From contig NZ_JAQLDQ010000004.1 of NCBI RefSeq assembly GCF_028209395.1, positions 1 through 64,000 of the forward strand: 64,000 nt of DNA, in the 5' to 3' direction. This stretch comes from Collinsella aerofaciens (GTDB lineage: Bacteria > Actinomycetota > Coriobacteriia > Coriobacteriales > Coriobacteriaceae). A model generated the notes under the pieces. That model was given only the letters and a program-made list of their open reading frames with translations, was not told the origin of the DNA and ran no database searches. Positions 37,360-46,156 of the stretch are shown here, one piece after another; positions within the stretch are counted from its first letter, which is position 1; each line of letters begins with the position of its first letter. The position numbers and the translations under genes are program-made.

Positions 37360-38570
37360 GCGCCCGCGATCTTATCCAGGAAGCCCTTCACTCGCTCGAG
37401 GCCAACAAGGGGCGCAGCTTGCTCACCATCCTGGGCATTGTCATCGGCATCGCCTCGGTTATCGCCATGACTTCGCTCATCGGCGGCATCCAAAACAGCT
37501 TGGTCAACAGCCTGGGCCTCAATGCGGCACGCATGGTGCAAATCTATTCGTCGCAAGAACTCACCGAGTCGGACATCGAGAAGCTTCAAAAACTGGTGCC
37601 GCAGATAGAGCAGATCGGCATTGTCGACAGCGCGTATACCGAGTACAAGACCGGCGATAAAAGCTATACCGTCATGGCACAAGGTGTCGATAGCGACATG
37701 CTCGACGCCGTGGGGGCCAGCAAGCTCGTTGCGGGGCGCACCTATTCCCAGGCCGAGTCCCAATCAGGCTCGCGCGTGGCGCTCGTCAGCCGCAACGGCG
37801 CCGATCAGCTTTACGGCAACGAACAGGATGCGCTGGGGAAAACCATCAAGGTTTCCAACGGCGAGGTGCAGATTGTAGGCGTGATTGATGGCGGCAGCGA
37901 CTCCATGGGCTCGCTCACGCTGTATATGCCACGCGAAACCATCTCCGGGCTGTTTAGCAACGAGAATCCTTCATTCCCCAGCGTGACGGCACTTGCCGCC
38001 GAGGGCACGGACATGGATGAGCTTTGTAAGACCATCGAGTCCAAGGTGCGCGCGATGAAGGGCATCGAGGAGGAGGATGAGTACGACAGTGTATCGGCGA
38101 CATCCATGAAAAGCGCCATCGATGCACTCAACTCCTTTATGGGCGCGTTCTCGCTCATCATGGGCGCTGTCGCCAGCATCTCGCTGCTTGTCGGCGGTAT
38201 CGGCATTATGAATATGATGCTCACCAACGTGACTGAGCGCATCCGCGAGATCGGTATTCGCCGTGCCCTGGGCGCCAGTCGTCGCGATATCACCGCGCAG
38301 TTTTTGGCCGAGTCTTCGGCGCTGTGCGTCACCGGTGGCCTGTTGGGTGTCATGATTGGCTATCTGCTGGCCTGGGGCCTCGCGATGTTTGCCTCCGGAT
38401 CTGGGGTTCTTGGCGAGCTCGGTGCCAGCGGGCAAATCACACCGAGCTTTTCAATCGCCACGGTGCTGCTGGCCTTCGCCGTCTCCGTCGGCATCGGCGT
38501 AATCTTTGGCTTCTACCCCGCTCGCCGCGCAGCAAAGCTCGACCCCGTCGAGTGCCTACGCTACCAGTAA
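37356..38570 (+). CDS. MacB-type ABC transporter permease
   Basis: The permease has the MacB topology of four helices: one N-terminal (GRSLLTILGIVIGIASVIAM), a large extracytoplasmic MacB-PCD domain (about residues 45-270), then three C-terminal helices starting SLIMGAVASISLLVGGIGIM. It includes the family motif NVTERIREIGIRRALGASRR and ends FYPARRAAKLDPVECLRYQ. The 404 residues are typical of YknZ/MacB-like permeases. The start overlaps the ATPase stop. The gene ends 13 bases before palindrome A, at the border of the corrinoid island. Confidence 0.93.
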   Translation: MSARDLIQEALHSLEANKGRSLLTILGIVIGIASVIAMTSLIGGIQNSLVNSLGLNAARMVQIYSSQELTESDIEKLQKLVPQIEQIGIVDSAYTEYKTGDKSYTVMAQGVDSDMLDAVGASKLVAGRTYSQAESQSGSRVALVSRNGADQLYGNEQDALGKTIKVSNGEVQIVGVIDGGSDSMGSLTLYMPRETISGLFSNENPSFPSVTALAAEGTDMDELCKTIESKVRAMKGIEEEDEYDSVSATSMKSAIDALNSFMGAFSLIMGAVASISLLVGGIGIMNMMLTNVTERIREIGIRRALGASRRDITAQFLAESSALCVTGGLLGVMIGYLLAWGLAMFASGSGVLGELGASGQITPSFSIATVLLAFAVSVGIGVIFGFYPARRAAKLDPVECLRYQ

Positions 38571-38583
38571 GCCAACACCAACA

Positions 38584-38649
38584 AGTTGCGGTGAATTAGG
38601 GACTAAATATGCTATCTAGCAGCAAAACAGACACTATTTCACCGCAACT
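38584..38649. repeat. Palindromic element, family A, copy 2
   Basis: AGTTGCGGTGAATTA / TATTTCACCGCAACT, one mismatch, enclosing 36 bases. The outer arms match copy 1 at 22348-22414 while the centres differ. It lies where convergent transcription from the permease and from cbiJ meets. Confidence 0.85.
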
Positions 38650-38650
38650 A

Positions 38651-38757
38651 ATTGAAGGGCTGCTTGCGCCAGTTCCGCGCGTCGTCCTCGAGCTTTTGGC
38701 GGATGACGGGCTTGTACGGGTCGAGCTTGCTCGGGGCGCTCCTCCTCGCGGGCGGGA
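38651..38757 (-). pseudogene. Relic of an IS21-family transposase (IstA)
   Basis: On the minus strand the translation reads SKLDPYKPVIRQKLEDDA followed by RNWRKQPFN. This matches the IstA segment KLDPYKPYIxxxLEEDxxxxRKQRxT that precedes the helix-turn-helix. Both ends are missing, and the fragment stops exactly at palindrome A. It sits between cbiJ and the export operon, at the edge of the corrinoid island. Confidence 0.7.
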
Positions 38758-38780
38758 GGGCGCGCAGGCGCGGCGAGCGC

Positions 38781-39554
38781 CTAGCGCGCGAACTCCCGTA
38801 AGAGTGCGTCTTCCACTTCCCGAAGCGAAAGGGCCCCGCCTCCCTCGGCGGGACGGGCGACCACGATACAGCGCACTCCCACGTCGCGCGCGGAGGCGAT
38901 CTTCTCGGCCGTGCCGCCTACGGTTCCCGAGTCCTTGGTCACAAGCCACTGGGCGCCCACCTGCCGAAGCATCGCCTCGTTGAGCTCGCGGGTGAAGGGC
39001 CCCTGCATGCCGATGACGTGCGACGGCGAAAACCCCGCGTCGATGCACTTCGTTATAGCACCGGGCAGCGGGAGCACACGCACGAAGAAGCGCTCCGCGA
39101 AATCGGCGACGCGCGTGTAGGGAGCAAGCTCCTTGCTCCCCGTCGTGAGAAGCGCGCGACCCGGGTTCTCGGAGAGAAAGCGCGCCGCGCAGGCGATCGA
39201 CGCGACCGACACGACGCCTTTGGGCAGCGACTCGGCCGGGCGCGCAAGGCGCAGGCATCGTGCACCCACGGCGAGCGAAGCGGCCCGGATGTTGCCGCTT
39301 GCGAGCGTAGCGAAGGGGTGCGTGGCGTCGACGACGATGCGCGCGCCGGAAAGCTCGCGCTCCATGTCGGCCTCGTCGAGCCTGCCCGCATGCACCTCGA
39401 TGCCCGGAAGCTCGCCCAAAAGCTCGCCTCCGTACTCGGTTGCCGCGTAGGCACGGGCGGGGATTCCCGCCCCGCTCGCCCATTCGCACAGAAGGCGGCC
39501 CTCGGTGGTGCCGGCGAAGATGCGCAGCGCCGGCGCGGATGCGGGGGCCGTCAC
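38781..39554 (-). CDS. cbiJ: Precorrin-6A / cobalt-precorrin-6A reductase
   Basis: CbiJ/CobK reduces (cobalt-)precorrin-6A to 6B with NAD(P)H. ALRIFAGTTEGRLLCEWASG is the N-terminal nucleotide-binding signature. VVDATHPFATLASGN is the most conserved motif, ALLTTGSKEL and VIGMQGPFTRELNEAML follow, and WLVTKDSGTVGGTAEKI closes the fold. The 257 residues are counted from GTG 39554, which overlaps the cbiC stop as GTGA; the longer frame to 39824 runs through cbiC and is rejected. It is the last gene of the minus-strand corrinoid operon. Confidence 0.92.
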   Translation of the reverse strand: MTAPASAPALRIFAGTTEGRLLCEWASGAGIPARAYAATEYGGELLGELPGIEVHAGRLDEADMERELSGARIVVDATHPFATLASGNIRAASLAVGARCLRLARPAESLPKGVVSVASIACAARFLSENPGRALLTTGSKELAPYTRVADFAERFFVRVLPLPGAITKCIDAGFSPSHVIGMQGPFTRELNEAMLRQVGAQWLVTKDSGTVGGTAEKIASARDVGVRCIVVARPAEGGGALSLREVEDALLREFAR

Positions 39555-40192
39555 TTCGGGCCGCCTGGGCGCGTGATCTGGTAGAGCAGCGCGTTCATAA
39601 TGGCGGCCGCCACGGTCGAGCCGCCCTTGCGACCCCTCGCGACGATGGCCGGCACGCGTCGCGCGAGTAGCTCCTCTTTCGCCTCGACCACGTTCACAAA
39701 CCCAACCGGCACCCCAACGACGAGCGCGGGCGCGATCTTCCCCACGTCCATGAGCTCGGCGAGGCGCAGAAGTGCTGTGGGAGCGTTGCCGACGGCCACG
39801 ATGAGCGGACCCTCGATGCCGCAAGCTTTGTCCATGCTCGCAACGGCGCGAGTCGTGCCCGCGGCGCGCGCCGTTGCGGCGACATCAGGGTCGGCCATAT
39901 AGCACACGGCCTGGCAGCCGAGCTTCGCGAGCGCGGGCTTGCTTATGCCTGCGAGCGCCATGTTCGTGTCGGTGAGCACCGTGGCCCCTGCGCGCAGTGC
40001 GTCGAGCGCACAGTGCGCGGCGTCATGGGTGAACACGAGGGAATCGGCGTACGAGAAGTCGGCAGTGGTGTGGATGACGCGCTTCACGACGGGCTCTTCG
40101 AGCGGCGGGAACGTGCGGCCGCCGAGCTCTTCGGTGATGATCTCAAAGCTGCGCCGCTCGATGTCGCCGGGCGCCATCTCCTTGGAATCCAT
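39551..40192 (-). CDS. cbiC: Precorrin-8X / cobalt-precorrin-8 methylmutase
   Basis: CbiC moves the C11 methyl group to C12, giving (cobalt-)hydrogenobyrinic/cobyrinic acid. IERRSFEIITEEL and VVKRVIHTTADFSYADSL contain the conserved region with the catalytic His. TDTNMALAGISK and VGNAPTALLRL are further family motifs, and GVPVGFVNVVEAKEEL completes the site. The 213 residues are normal. ATG 40192 abuts the cobO stop, and its own end overlaps cbiJ. Confidence 0.96.
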   Translation of the reverse strand: MDSKEMAPGDIERRSFEIITEELGGRTFPPLEEPVVKRVIHTTADFSYADSLVFTHDAAHCALDALRAGATVLTDTNMALAGISKPALAKLGCQAVCYMADPDVAATARAAGTTRAVASMDKACGIEGPLIVAVGNAPTALLRLAELMDVGKIAPALVVGVPVGFVNVVEAKEELLARRVPAIVARGRKGGSTVAAAIMNALLYQITRPGGPK

Positions 40193-40708
40193 CTAGTACT
40201 CCACTCCTTCCCTTGCACATATCCCCTGCTCGTAGGGGTGTTTCTCGCACCGCATCTCGGTTATGTAGTCGGCCTTCTCCACGATCTTGCGGGAAGGCGC
40301 GCGCCCGGTGAGCGCTACTTCGACGCCGCGCGCGGACATATCGAGCGCGCGGTCCACGAGCGCCTCGTCGACAAGCCCCTTCGAAAGCGCGTCGAGCGCC
40401 TCGTCGAGCACGACCAGCCCCTCCTGCGCGCCCTCGAGCTCGGCGAGCGCGGAAGCGAGGTTCCCATCGTGCAACTCGCGCGTCGCGGCAAGTTCTTCCG
40501 ACGTCATGGACCAGGTAAACTTGTCCGACGCCTTCCCCGCGAACACGGGCACGCCGAAATGCTCGGCGAGCAGGCGCACCTCCCCGCTTTCGCCGTCTTT
40601 CAGGAACTGCACGACGACGACGCGGCGGCCTGCGGCGAGCATGCGAAGGGCGAGGCCCATCGCCGCCGTGGTCTTGCCTTTGCCGTCGCCATGATACACG
40701 TGGATCAT
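40193..40708 (-). CDS. cobO: Corrinoid adenosyltransferase (CobA/CobO type)
   Basis: This enzyme adds the 5'-deoxyadenosyl group from ATP to Co(I) corrinoids. IHVYHGDGKGKTTAAMGLAL is its P-loop. VVVVQFLKDGESGE, VVLDEALDALSKGL and VALTGRAPSRKIVEKADYI, together with the final MRCEKHPYEQGI, are the family order. There are 171 residues. It is the BtuR/CobA group rather than PduO or EutT. Its ATG overlaps the cbiP stop (ATGA), and cbiC follows directly. Confidence 0.95.
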   Translation of the reverse strand: MIHVYHGDGKGKTTAAMGLALRMLAAGRRVVVVQFLKDGESGEVRLLAEHFGVPVFAGKASDKFTWSMTSEELAATRELHDGNLASALAELEGAQEGLVVLDEALDALSKGLVDEALVDRALDMSARGVEVALTGRAPSRKIVEKADYITEMRCEKHPYEQGICAREGVEY

Positions 40709-42204
40709 ACGCCCTCCTCGATAATGCGGTAGACATACTCCATGTCGAGCGCCCCGCGCACGGAGTCGGCCAGGCGGTCGAACTCGCGCGCACGGTGATC
40801 GGCCGCGGACACCGCGCCCTCAGCACCCACGACGCTCTCGGGGAGGCCGCGCATGCGCGCGAGCGAGCGCGCGAGGGCGAGTGCCACCCCCGGTTCGTCG
40901 AACAGGCCGTGGAGATAGGTTCCGAACACGTTTCCGCAGGCCGCGCCTTCTGGTTTGCCGCCAATCGTGCCCGCAGGGGCGCAGGAGACGGTCGTTTCGC
41001 CGTCGTGAATCTCGTACCCACGCGCCGTCATGCCGTTCCACACCGAGAACGCGCCTTGAGCGCCCGTGATGCGCAGCTCCGACTGGGCGAGGCGCTTTTC
41101 CTCCTTGAACACCGTACTTGCAGGGATGAGCCCGAGCCCGCGCGCGGTGCCAGCGCCTTCCCTGCCGTGCGGATCGGAAAGCTCGTCTCCCAAAAGCTGG
41201 TAGCCTCCGCATATGCCGAGCACCGGCGTGCCCGCGCCCGAAAGCGCGCGTACACAGGCTCCGATGCCGCTAGCCGCAAGCCAGCGCGCGTCGTCGAGCG
41301 TGGTCTTCGAGCCGGGGAGCACCACGAGGTCGGGCCGGCCCAGATCGGTCGTCGAGGAAACGTAGCGCACGCCCACGCCGGGCACGCGCGAAAGCGGGTC
41401 GAAGTCGGTGAAGTTCGACAGGTGCGGAAGGCGCACGACGGCGACGTCGATGACGCCGCGCGCCTCGCGGGCAGATAGGCGCGGCGCGAGCGAGTCCTCG
41501 TCGTCCAGGTCGAGCGTAAGATACGGCACGACCCCAACCACGGGAACCCCGCACATCTTCTCGAGCGGGGCCAAACCCGGGCGCAGGATTTCCACATCGC
41601 CGCGGAACTTGTTCACCACAAGCCCCCGCAATAGAGCGCGATCCTCGGGCGCAAAGAGCGCGACCGTGCCGTAGAGCTGGGCAAACACCCCGCCTGGGTC
41701 GATGTCGCCCGCGAGCAGCACGGGGGAGGACACGGCGCGCGCGAGCCCCATGTTGACGATGTCGTTTTCGGCAAGGTTGATTTCGACGGGGCTGCCGGCG
41801 CCCTCGATGACGATGACGTCGTTTTCCTCCGCGAGCGAATCGAACGCCTCCAAAATCTGCGGCATGAGCGCCTTCTTTCGCGCGAAGTAGTCCCTCGCAG
41901 CGAAGGCTCCCTGCGCCTTGCCGGCCACGATGAGCTGGCTTCGGTGGTCGCTTTCGGGCTTGAGCAGGATGGGGTTCATGCGCACGTCGGGCGCGATGCC
42001 GCACGCCTCGGCCTGCATGATCTGGGCGCGCCCCATCTCGAGCCCATCGGCCGTGACACCGCTGTTGAGCGCCATGTTCTGGCTCTTGAAGGGAGCCACG
42101 CGCAGGCCGTCCTGCGAAAGCACACGGCACAGCCCCGCCGCAAGCAGGCTCTTCCCCGCGTTCGACATGGTGCCCTGGATCATGATGGGCTTCGCCCTAC
42201 CCAC
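40705..42204 (-). CDS. cbiP: Cobyric acid synthase
   Basis: CbiP/CobQ amidates four side chains of adenosylcobyrinic a,c-diamide with glutamine and ATP. IMIQGTMSNAGKSLLAAGLC is the dethiobiotin-synthetase-like P-loop, and APFKSQNMALNSGVTADG binds substrate. The C-terminal glutaminase domain has VLGICGGYQLLGDEL, but the usual nucleophile is Cys and this is present; YLHGLFDEPG holds the His. The start is GTG 42204 (VGRAKPIMIQ), preceded by AAGGAGG at 8 nt and overlapping the cobD stop by 8 bases. It has 499 residues. The frame upstream of 42204 lies inside cobD. Confidence 0.95.
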   Translation of the reverse strand: MGRAKPIMIQGTMSNAGKSLLAAGLCRVLSQDGLRVAPFKSQNMALNSGVTADGLEMGRAQIMQAEACGIAPDVRMNPILLKPESDHRSQLIVAGKAQGAFAARDYFARKKALMPQILEAFDSLAEENDVIVIEGAGSPVEINLAENDIVNMGLARAVSSPVLLAGDIDPGGVFAQLYGTVALFAPEDRALLRGLVVNKFRGDVEILRPGLAPLEKMCGVPVVGVVPYLTLDLDDEDSLAPRLSAREARGVIDVAVVRLPHLSNFTDFDPLSRVPGVGVRYVSSTTDLGRPDLVVLPGSKTTLDDARWLAASGIGACVRALSGAGTPVLGICGGYQLLGDELSDPHGREGAGTARGLGLIPASTVFKEEKRLAQSELRITGAQGAFSVWNGMTARGYEIHDGETTVSCAPAGTIGGKPEGAACGNVFGTYLHGLFDEPGVALALARSLARMRGLPESVVGAEGAVSAADHRAREFDRLADSVRGALDMEYVYRIIEEGV

Positions 42205-43420
42205 GGGTATCGACCTCCTTCGCCGAGCCTCGGCCATCCGCGCCCGCCATAGCGCCGCTGCAAGAAGCGCCGCCCCGTTCGTCGGGTTCGCCTTCGTCCG
42301 ATGCGCCTTCCGCCCGAAGCGCGCGGCTGAACGCCATCGCAAGCCGGGCGTTCTCCTTGCGCGTGCGCACCGCGACGCGGCACCAGAAACGGGACAGTAC
42401 CGAAAACGAGTCGCACGTGCGGACCAAAACCCCCTGTTTATACAGGCGCTCGGGGATGTCTTTCGCCGGTGTGCGGACTAAAAGGAAGTTCGCATCCGAC
42501 GGCACGACGGAAAGCCCGAGCGAGGAGAGCTCGTGGGAAAGCCACGCTCGCTCGCCCGCCAATACATCGCGCGTGCGCGAGACGTATTCGACGTCTTCCA
42601 GGGCGGCGATGCCCGCGGCCTCGGCGACCGAGGAGACGGGCCACGCCTGCCCCGCCCGGCGAATCCCCTCGAGGAGTTGGGCGTTTCCGCTGATCAGATA
42701 TCCTAACCGCAACCCCGCCATTCCGTAGAGCTTGGTGAACGCGGAGAGCACGGCCACATGGCGCGAACACGCGGCGCGTGCGGCCACGCTCCTTTCGCGG
42801 GCGTCGGGCGCAAATCCGAGGAAGCACTCGTCCACGACGAGCAGCGCGCCCACCTGCTCGCAGCGGCAAGCCGCGGCATCGATCACGCGGGGGTCGACGA
42901 GGCGCCCCGTCGGGTTGTTCGGATTGCAGAGGTACGCCACGTCTCCCGGCCCCTCGATCGCGCGGGCGAAGGAGGCAGGCACGTCGAAGTCGTCCGCTTC
43001 GGAGAGCGGGAACTCCTGCACGCATGCGCCGTAGTACGATGCCGCCTCCGCATATTCAGAGAACGTCGGCGCGCACACGACGATGCGTTTCGGGCGCACC
43101 GCCGCAGCGAGCCGCCAGATGATGTCGGACGCGCCCGCGCCGCAGACGATAGTATCTTCGGGAATGCCCTGGGCGCGCGCTAGGGCGCGAACGAGGGCGA
43201 GGCTTTCCCTATCGGGGTAGGCGTCGATTCGAGAAAGCGACTTGCAAGCTGCGGCGACGGCGCGCGGCGAGGGGCCTGCCGGATTCACGTTCACCGAGAA
43301 GTCGATGAGATCGGAGGCGCCCCCTTCGCAACCGATGCCGAGCGATTGCGCGCTGCCCCCATGCGTACGGGCGCGCAGGATTCCCCCGGTAGCCCGGAGC
43401 GCGGCGTGGTCTTCCCTCAT
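42197..43420 (-). CDS. cobD: Threonine-phosphate decarboxylase CobD (PLP-dependent, aminotransferase fold)
   Basis: CobD decarboxylates L-threonine-O-3-phosphate to (R)-1-aminopropan-2-ol phosphate, the linker of the nucleotide loop. It resembles histidinol-phosphate aminotransferase: LIDFSVNVNPAGPSPRAV is the N-terminal motif, CGAGASDIIWRLA follows, YLCNPNNPTGRLV binds the cofactor, and LSAFTKLYGMAGLRLGYLI holds the Lys. The 407 residues are longer than usual because of a C-terminal acidic/Gly-rich tail (EGASDEGEPDERGG...). ATG 43420 overlaps the cbiB stop as ATGA. The neighbour cbiB uses its product, which favours CobD over a histidine enzyme. Confidence 0.9.
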   Translation of the reverse strand: MREDHAALRATGGILRARTHGGSAQSLGIGCEGGASDLIDFSVNVNPAGPSPRAVAAACKSLSRIDAYPDRESLALVRALARAQGIPEDTIVCGAGASDIIWRLAAAVRPKRIVVCAPTFSEYAEAASYYGACVQEFPLSEADDFDVPASFARAIEGPGDVAYLCNPNNPTGRLVDPRVIDAAACRCEQVGALLVVDECFLGFAPDARERSVAARAACSRHVAVLSAFTKLYGMAGLRLGYLISGNAQLLEGIRRAGQAWPVSSVAEAAGIAALEDVEYVSRTRDVLAGERAWLSHELSSLGLSVVPSDANFLLVRTPAKDIPERLYKQGVLVRTCDSFSVLSRFWCRVAVRTRKENARLAMAFSRALRAEGASDEGEPDERGGASCSGAMAGADGRGSAKEVDTRG

Positions 43421-44391
43421 GCCATCGCCCCCACGGCGAGCACGACCGCCGCGCGCGCGGCGCCGAAGACGACGAGCGCGCATACGGACGCGGCGAGCAT
43501 GAGCCTTGTCGCCCGGGCGATGTCGCCCCACTCGATTTCACGGGACGCGTCGCCTATCGTCGGTTTCTCAACGAGCTTGCCGAAATACACCGCGGGTCCT
43601 GCCAGGCGCAGCCCGAGCGCGCCCGCACACGCTGACTCGGTCTGCGCCGAGTTGGGGCTCGCATGGCGACGCCTGTCGCGGCGCCAGATGCGCGCCGCCC
43701 CGCGCGCGTCGAGCCCAACGATCGGGCACACGGCGATCATGAACAGGGCCGATAAGCGCGAGGGAATCCAGTTCACCGCATCGTCGAGGCGCGCCGAGGC
43801 GCGACCGAAGTCGATGTAGCGCTCGTTTTTGTAGCCCACCATGCTGTCGAGCGTGTTCACCGCCTTGTACGCCATGCCCAAGGGCGCACCCCCGATTATA
43901 AGGTAGAAAAGTGGCGCGATGACGCCGTCGCTCGCGTTCTCCGCCACCGTTTCCACGGCGGCGCGCGCGACGCCCTGCTCGTCGAGAACAGACGTGTCGC
44001 GTCCCACGATGAGCCCGACGGCTTCACGCGCCGCGACAAGGCCGCCCTTCGAGAACGCGCGGGCCACGGCCAGGCTCTGGCGGCGCAGCTCGCATGTCGC
44101 GAGAATCTGATAGCTCGCCCATGCCTCGGCCACAAAGCGCAAGCCAGGGTGAACCATGCCGCAAAGATGCAGGATTCCCCAGGTCAAAAGCCAACACGCA
44201 AGCGGAAGCGCCACCGCGAGCACAAGCCCTGCGGCGCGCGTGCCCGCGGACGTTTGCGGGAATGCGCCCCGCAGGCGGCCTTCGGCCCACGTGATCGCGC
44301 GCCCCATGGCGACGACGGGATGGGGAAGCCAACGCGGGTCGCCGAAGGCAAGGTCGGCCGCGAACCCGGCGGCGACGGCAAGAATCGTCAT
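43417..44391 (-). CDS. cbiB: Adenosylcobinamide-phosphate synthase CbiB
   Basis: CbiB is an integral membrane protein that attaches aminopropanol phosphate to adenosylcobyric acid. AADLAFGDPRWLPHPVVAMG is the family's start. ETVAENASDGVIAPLFYLI is its most conserved segment, followed by YKAVNTLDSMVGYKNERYID and FGRASARLDDAVNWIPSRL. About four or five hydrophobic helices are visible. The 324 residues are normal. Start and stop both overlap neighbours by 4 bases (ATGA). Confidence 0.96.
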   Translation of the reverse strand: MTILAVAAGFAADLAFGDPRWLPHPVVAMGRAITWAEGRLRGAFPQTSAGTRAAGLVLAVALPLACWLLTWGILHLCGMVHPGLRFVAEAWASYQILATCELRRQSLAVARAFSKGGLVAAREAVGLIVGRDTSVLDEQGVARAAVETVAENASDGVIAPLFYLIIGGAPLGMAYKAVNTLDSMVGYKNERYIDFGRASARLDDAVNWIPSRLSALFMIAVCPIVGLDARGAARIWRRDRRRHASPNSAQTESACAGALGLRLAGPAVYFGKLVEKPTIGDASREIEWGDIARATRLMLAASVCALVVFGAARAAVVLAVGAMA

Positions 44392-45392
44392 CACCGGGCA
44401 TCGCCCCCCGAAGCGGGGCGAACGTCGCGAAGGCAGCGCCCATCCCAGGTGGCGGCCCATGCGCCGCCCGGCTCGGTATGCACGTCGAAGTATCCCATTT
44501 TCGGGACAGCTAGCTCGGAGAGCAGCGCTTTCACGGTACCCGCGTGAACGACGAAGACGGCGCGCCCACTCCCCTGGGCGCGCTCCGATTCGCACGCCCC
44601 CCGAAACGCCGCGACGACGCGGCGGGTGAAATCGCTCTTGCCCTCGCCATGCGGGCAGCGCGTCTCGCACCAAGAGTCTACCCAGGCGCGGTAGCGCACA
44701 TCCTCTTTAAGCTCGGCGGCACTTCGCCCCTCGAAGTCGCCGAAATCCATCTCGCGCAGACCGGGGCACGCCATAAGCCCCGCGTTCGGGAAGAGGATGC
44801 GCGCCGTCTGGTCGGTGCGGGCCATGCCGCTCGTGATAACACGGAACACGTCACGATCGCACGCGAGGTCGCGCAAAGCGCGCTCGCCCGCGCTCGACAG
44901 GGGCTCGTCGGTACCCGCCCCGCTGTAGCGATGGTCTTCCGTGCCCGCCGTGGCACCATGGCGCACGAAGACGACTTCCAAAGGCGCGCCCGCGCCCTGC
45001 GTCCCTCGAGGCGCATCGGCAAGGTTTCCTTTGATGACCTGGGGAATCCCGCACGTCATGCGCACGACGACGTCGGCGCGCGCAGCGAGCGCGCATCCCA
45101 GGCGCCCCGCGAGCTCGCGCCATTGGGCGTCTTCCGCATGCATAGGGACAACCCCAGAGCCGACCAAGGACAGAATCACTGCGTCGAAGCCGATCAGCCG
45201 CTCGAGCGCCCGGTCAACGTCGAGCGCGCGTACGAGTTCCTCAGCACGGTACGCGACGCGGCCGGAAAAAGACGCGGGCACGCCGCCCTCCGCAAGCTGC
45301 GCTGCGTCGACGAAATCGTCCGCCGCGAACCCGAGCTTTTCGCGCACGAAGGCCCTCTTCCCCGAGTGCGAACCACCTACCACGAGCATCAT
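44391..45392 (-). CDS. Fusion of a degenerate CobU-like domain with an alpha-ribazole phosphatase (CobC-type) domain
   Basis: The 333-residue protein has two parts. Residues 1 to about 145 resemble adenosylcobinamide kinase/guanylyltransferase: LVVGGSHSGKRAF is the P-loop, and SLVGSGVVPMHAED with WRELAGRLGCALAARADVVV matches the CobU C-terminal half. The His that CobU uses for GMP transfer and the usual DCLTxW motif are not seen. From about residue 147, EVVFVRHGATAGTEDHRYSG begins a histidine phosphatase domain (RHG motif; also SSAGERALRDL and VFVVHAGTVKALL), as in CobC, which removes the phosphate of the nucleotide loop. A normal cobU lies two genes upstream. The N-part may be a sensor, a scaffold or a specialised kinase. 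Both ends overlap neighbours. Confidence 0.8.
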   Translation of the reverse strand: MMLVVGGSHSGKRAFVREKLGFAADDFVDAAQLAEGGVPASFSGRVAYRAEELVRALDVDRALERLIGFDAVILSLVGSGVVPMHAEDAQWRELAGRLGCALAARADVVVRMTCGIPQVIKGNLADAPRGTQGAGAPLEVVFVRHGATAGTEDHRYSGAGTDEPLSSAGERALRDLACDRDVFRVITSGMARTDQTARILFPNAGLMACPGLREMDFGDFEGRSAAELKEDVRYRAWVDSWCETRCPHGEGKSDFTRRVVAAFRGACESERAQGSGRAVFVVHAGTVKALLSELAVPKMGYFDVHTEPGGAWAATWDGRCLRDVRPASGGDAR

Positions 45393-46156
45393 AGGAGCAT
45401 GCCCCCCGCCACCAGCATGGCAAGCATCGCGAGCTCGGCCCATTGCAGAAACCATCCGGCCAAATCCCCCGTCACCCCGCCGAAGCGGGACAGCGCAACA
45501 TGGCGGTACCACGCGAGCGCCAAAAGCCCCGCCACCGCCATAAGGGCGCCGACGACATGAGCGCACGCGACCATCCCTGCAGCCGAAGCCGCAGCGAAAG
45601 CGCAAAGCGGCACGACGATCGCCGCGCGCTTCTTCGCAGGCGAGAGTCCCGCGGCCATGCCGTCCGCCCGCGCGGCAGGCCAGCATTCAGCGGCGAGTCC
45701 CGAAAGCGCGCGGGAGAACACGAGCGAGCACAGAAGCGCGAGGAACGCCCCCGCCGTAAGCGGCAGCGCAGTGAACAGGGAAAACTGCAAAATAAGGTAC
45801 ACAACAACACCGATGACCCCGAAGGCGCCCGCCCGCGGGTCGTGCATGATCTCGAGCTTTCGCTCGCGCGGAGCCCAACTTGCAAGCGCATCGGAGGTGT
45901 CGCAGAGCCCGTCTAGGTGGATGCCTCCCGTCACCGCCACAGGCAGCGCCGCGAGCACGGCCGCGACGATGGTCGCGGGCACGCCGAGCAGGTTCGCCAT
46001 GTACCCCCACGCCGTCATGAGGAAGCCTTCCGCAATGCCCACCAGGGGAAACGCGGCAAGCGCATGGGTTGACCCGAAATCGGTCCAGGCCGATTTCGGG
46101 ACGGGGATGCGCGAGAACGTTCCGAACGCCGCGCCGATTGCCTCTGCTATCTTCAC
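45389..46156 (-). CDS. cobS: Cobalamin (5'-phosphate) synthase CobS
   Basis: CobS, an integral membrane enzyme, joins adenosyl-GDP-cobinamide and alpha-ribazole(-phosphate). TGGIHLDGLCDTSDALASWA is the CDP-alcohol-transferase-like metal motif, followed by KLEIMHDPRAGAFGVIGVVV. Six or so hydrophobic helices fill the rest. The 255 residues are normal. The start is GTG 46156 (VKIAEAIGAAFG), overlapping the cobU stop as GTGA; the longer frame to 46267 lies in cobU. Its stop overlaps the CobU-like/CobC fusion. Confidence 0.94.
   Translation of the reverse strand: MKIAEAIGAAFGTFSRIPVPKSAWTDFGSTHALAAFPLVGIAEGFLMTAWGYMANLLGVPATIVAAVLAALPVAVTGGIHLDGLCDTSDALASWAPRERKLEIMHDPRAGAFGVIGVVVYLILQFSLFTALPLTAGAFLALLCSLVFSRALSGLAAECWPAARADGMAAGLSPAKKRAAIVVPLCAFAAASAAGMVACAHVVGALMAVAGLLALAWYRHVALSRFGGVTGDLAGWFLQWAELAMLAMLVAGGMLL

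Noticed and set aside
42197..43420. Histidinol-phosphate aminotransferase (HisC)
   Set aside because: Fold and motifs are shared, but its place between cbiB and cbiP makes CobD the better call.
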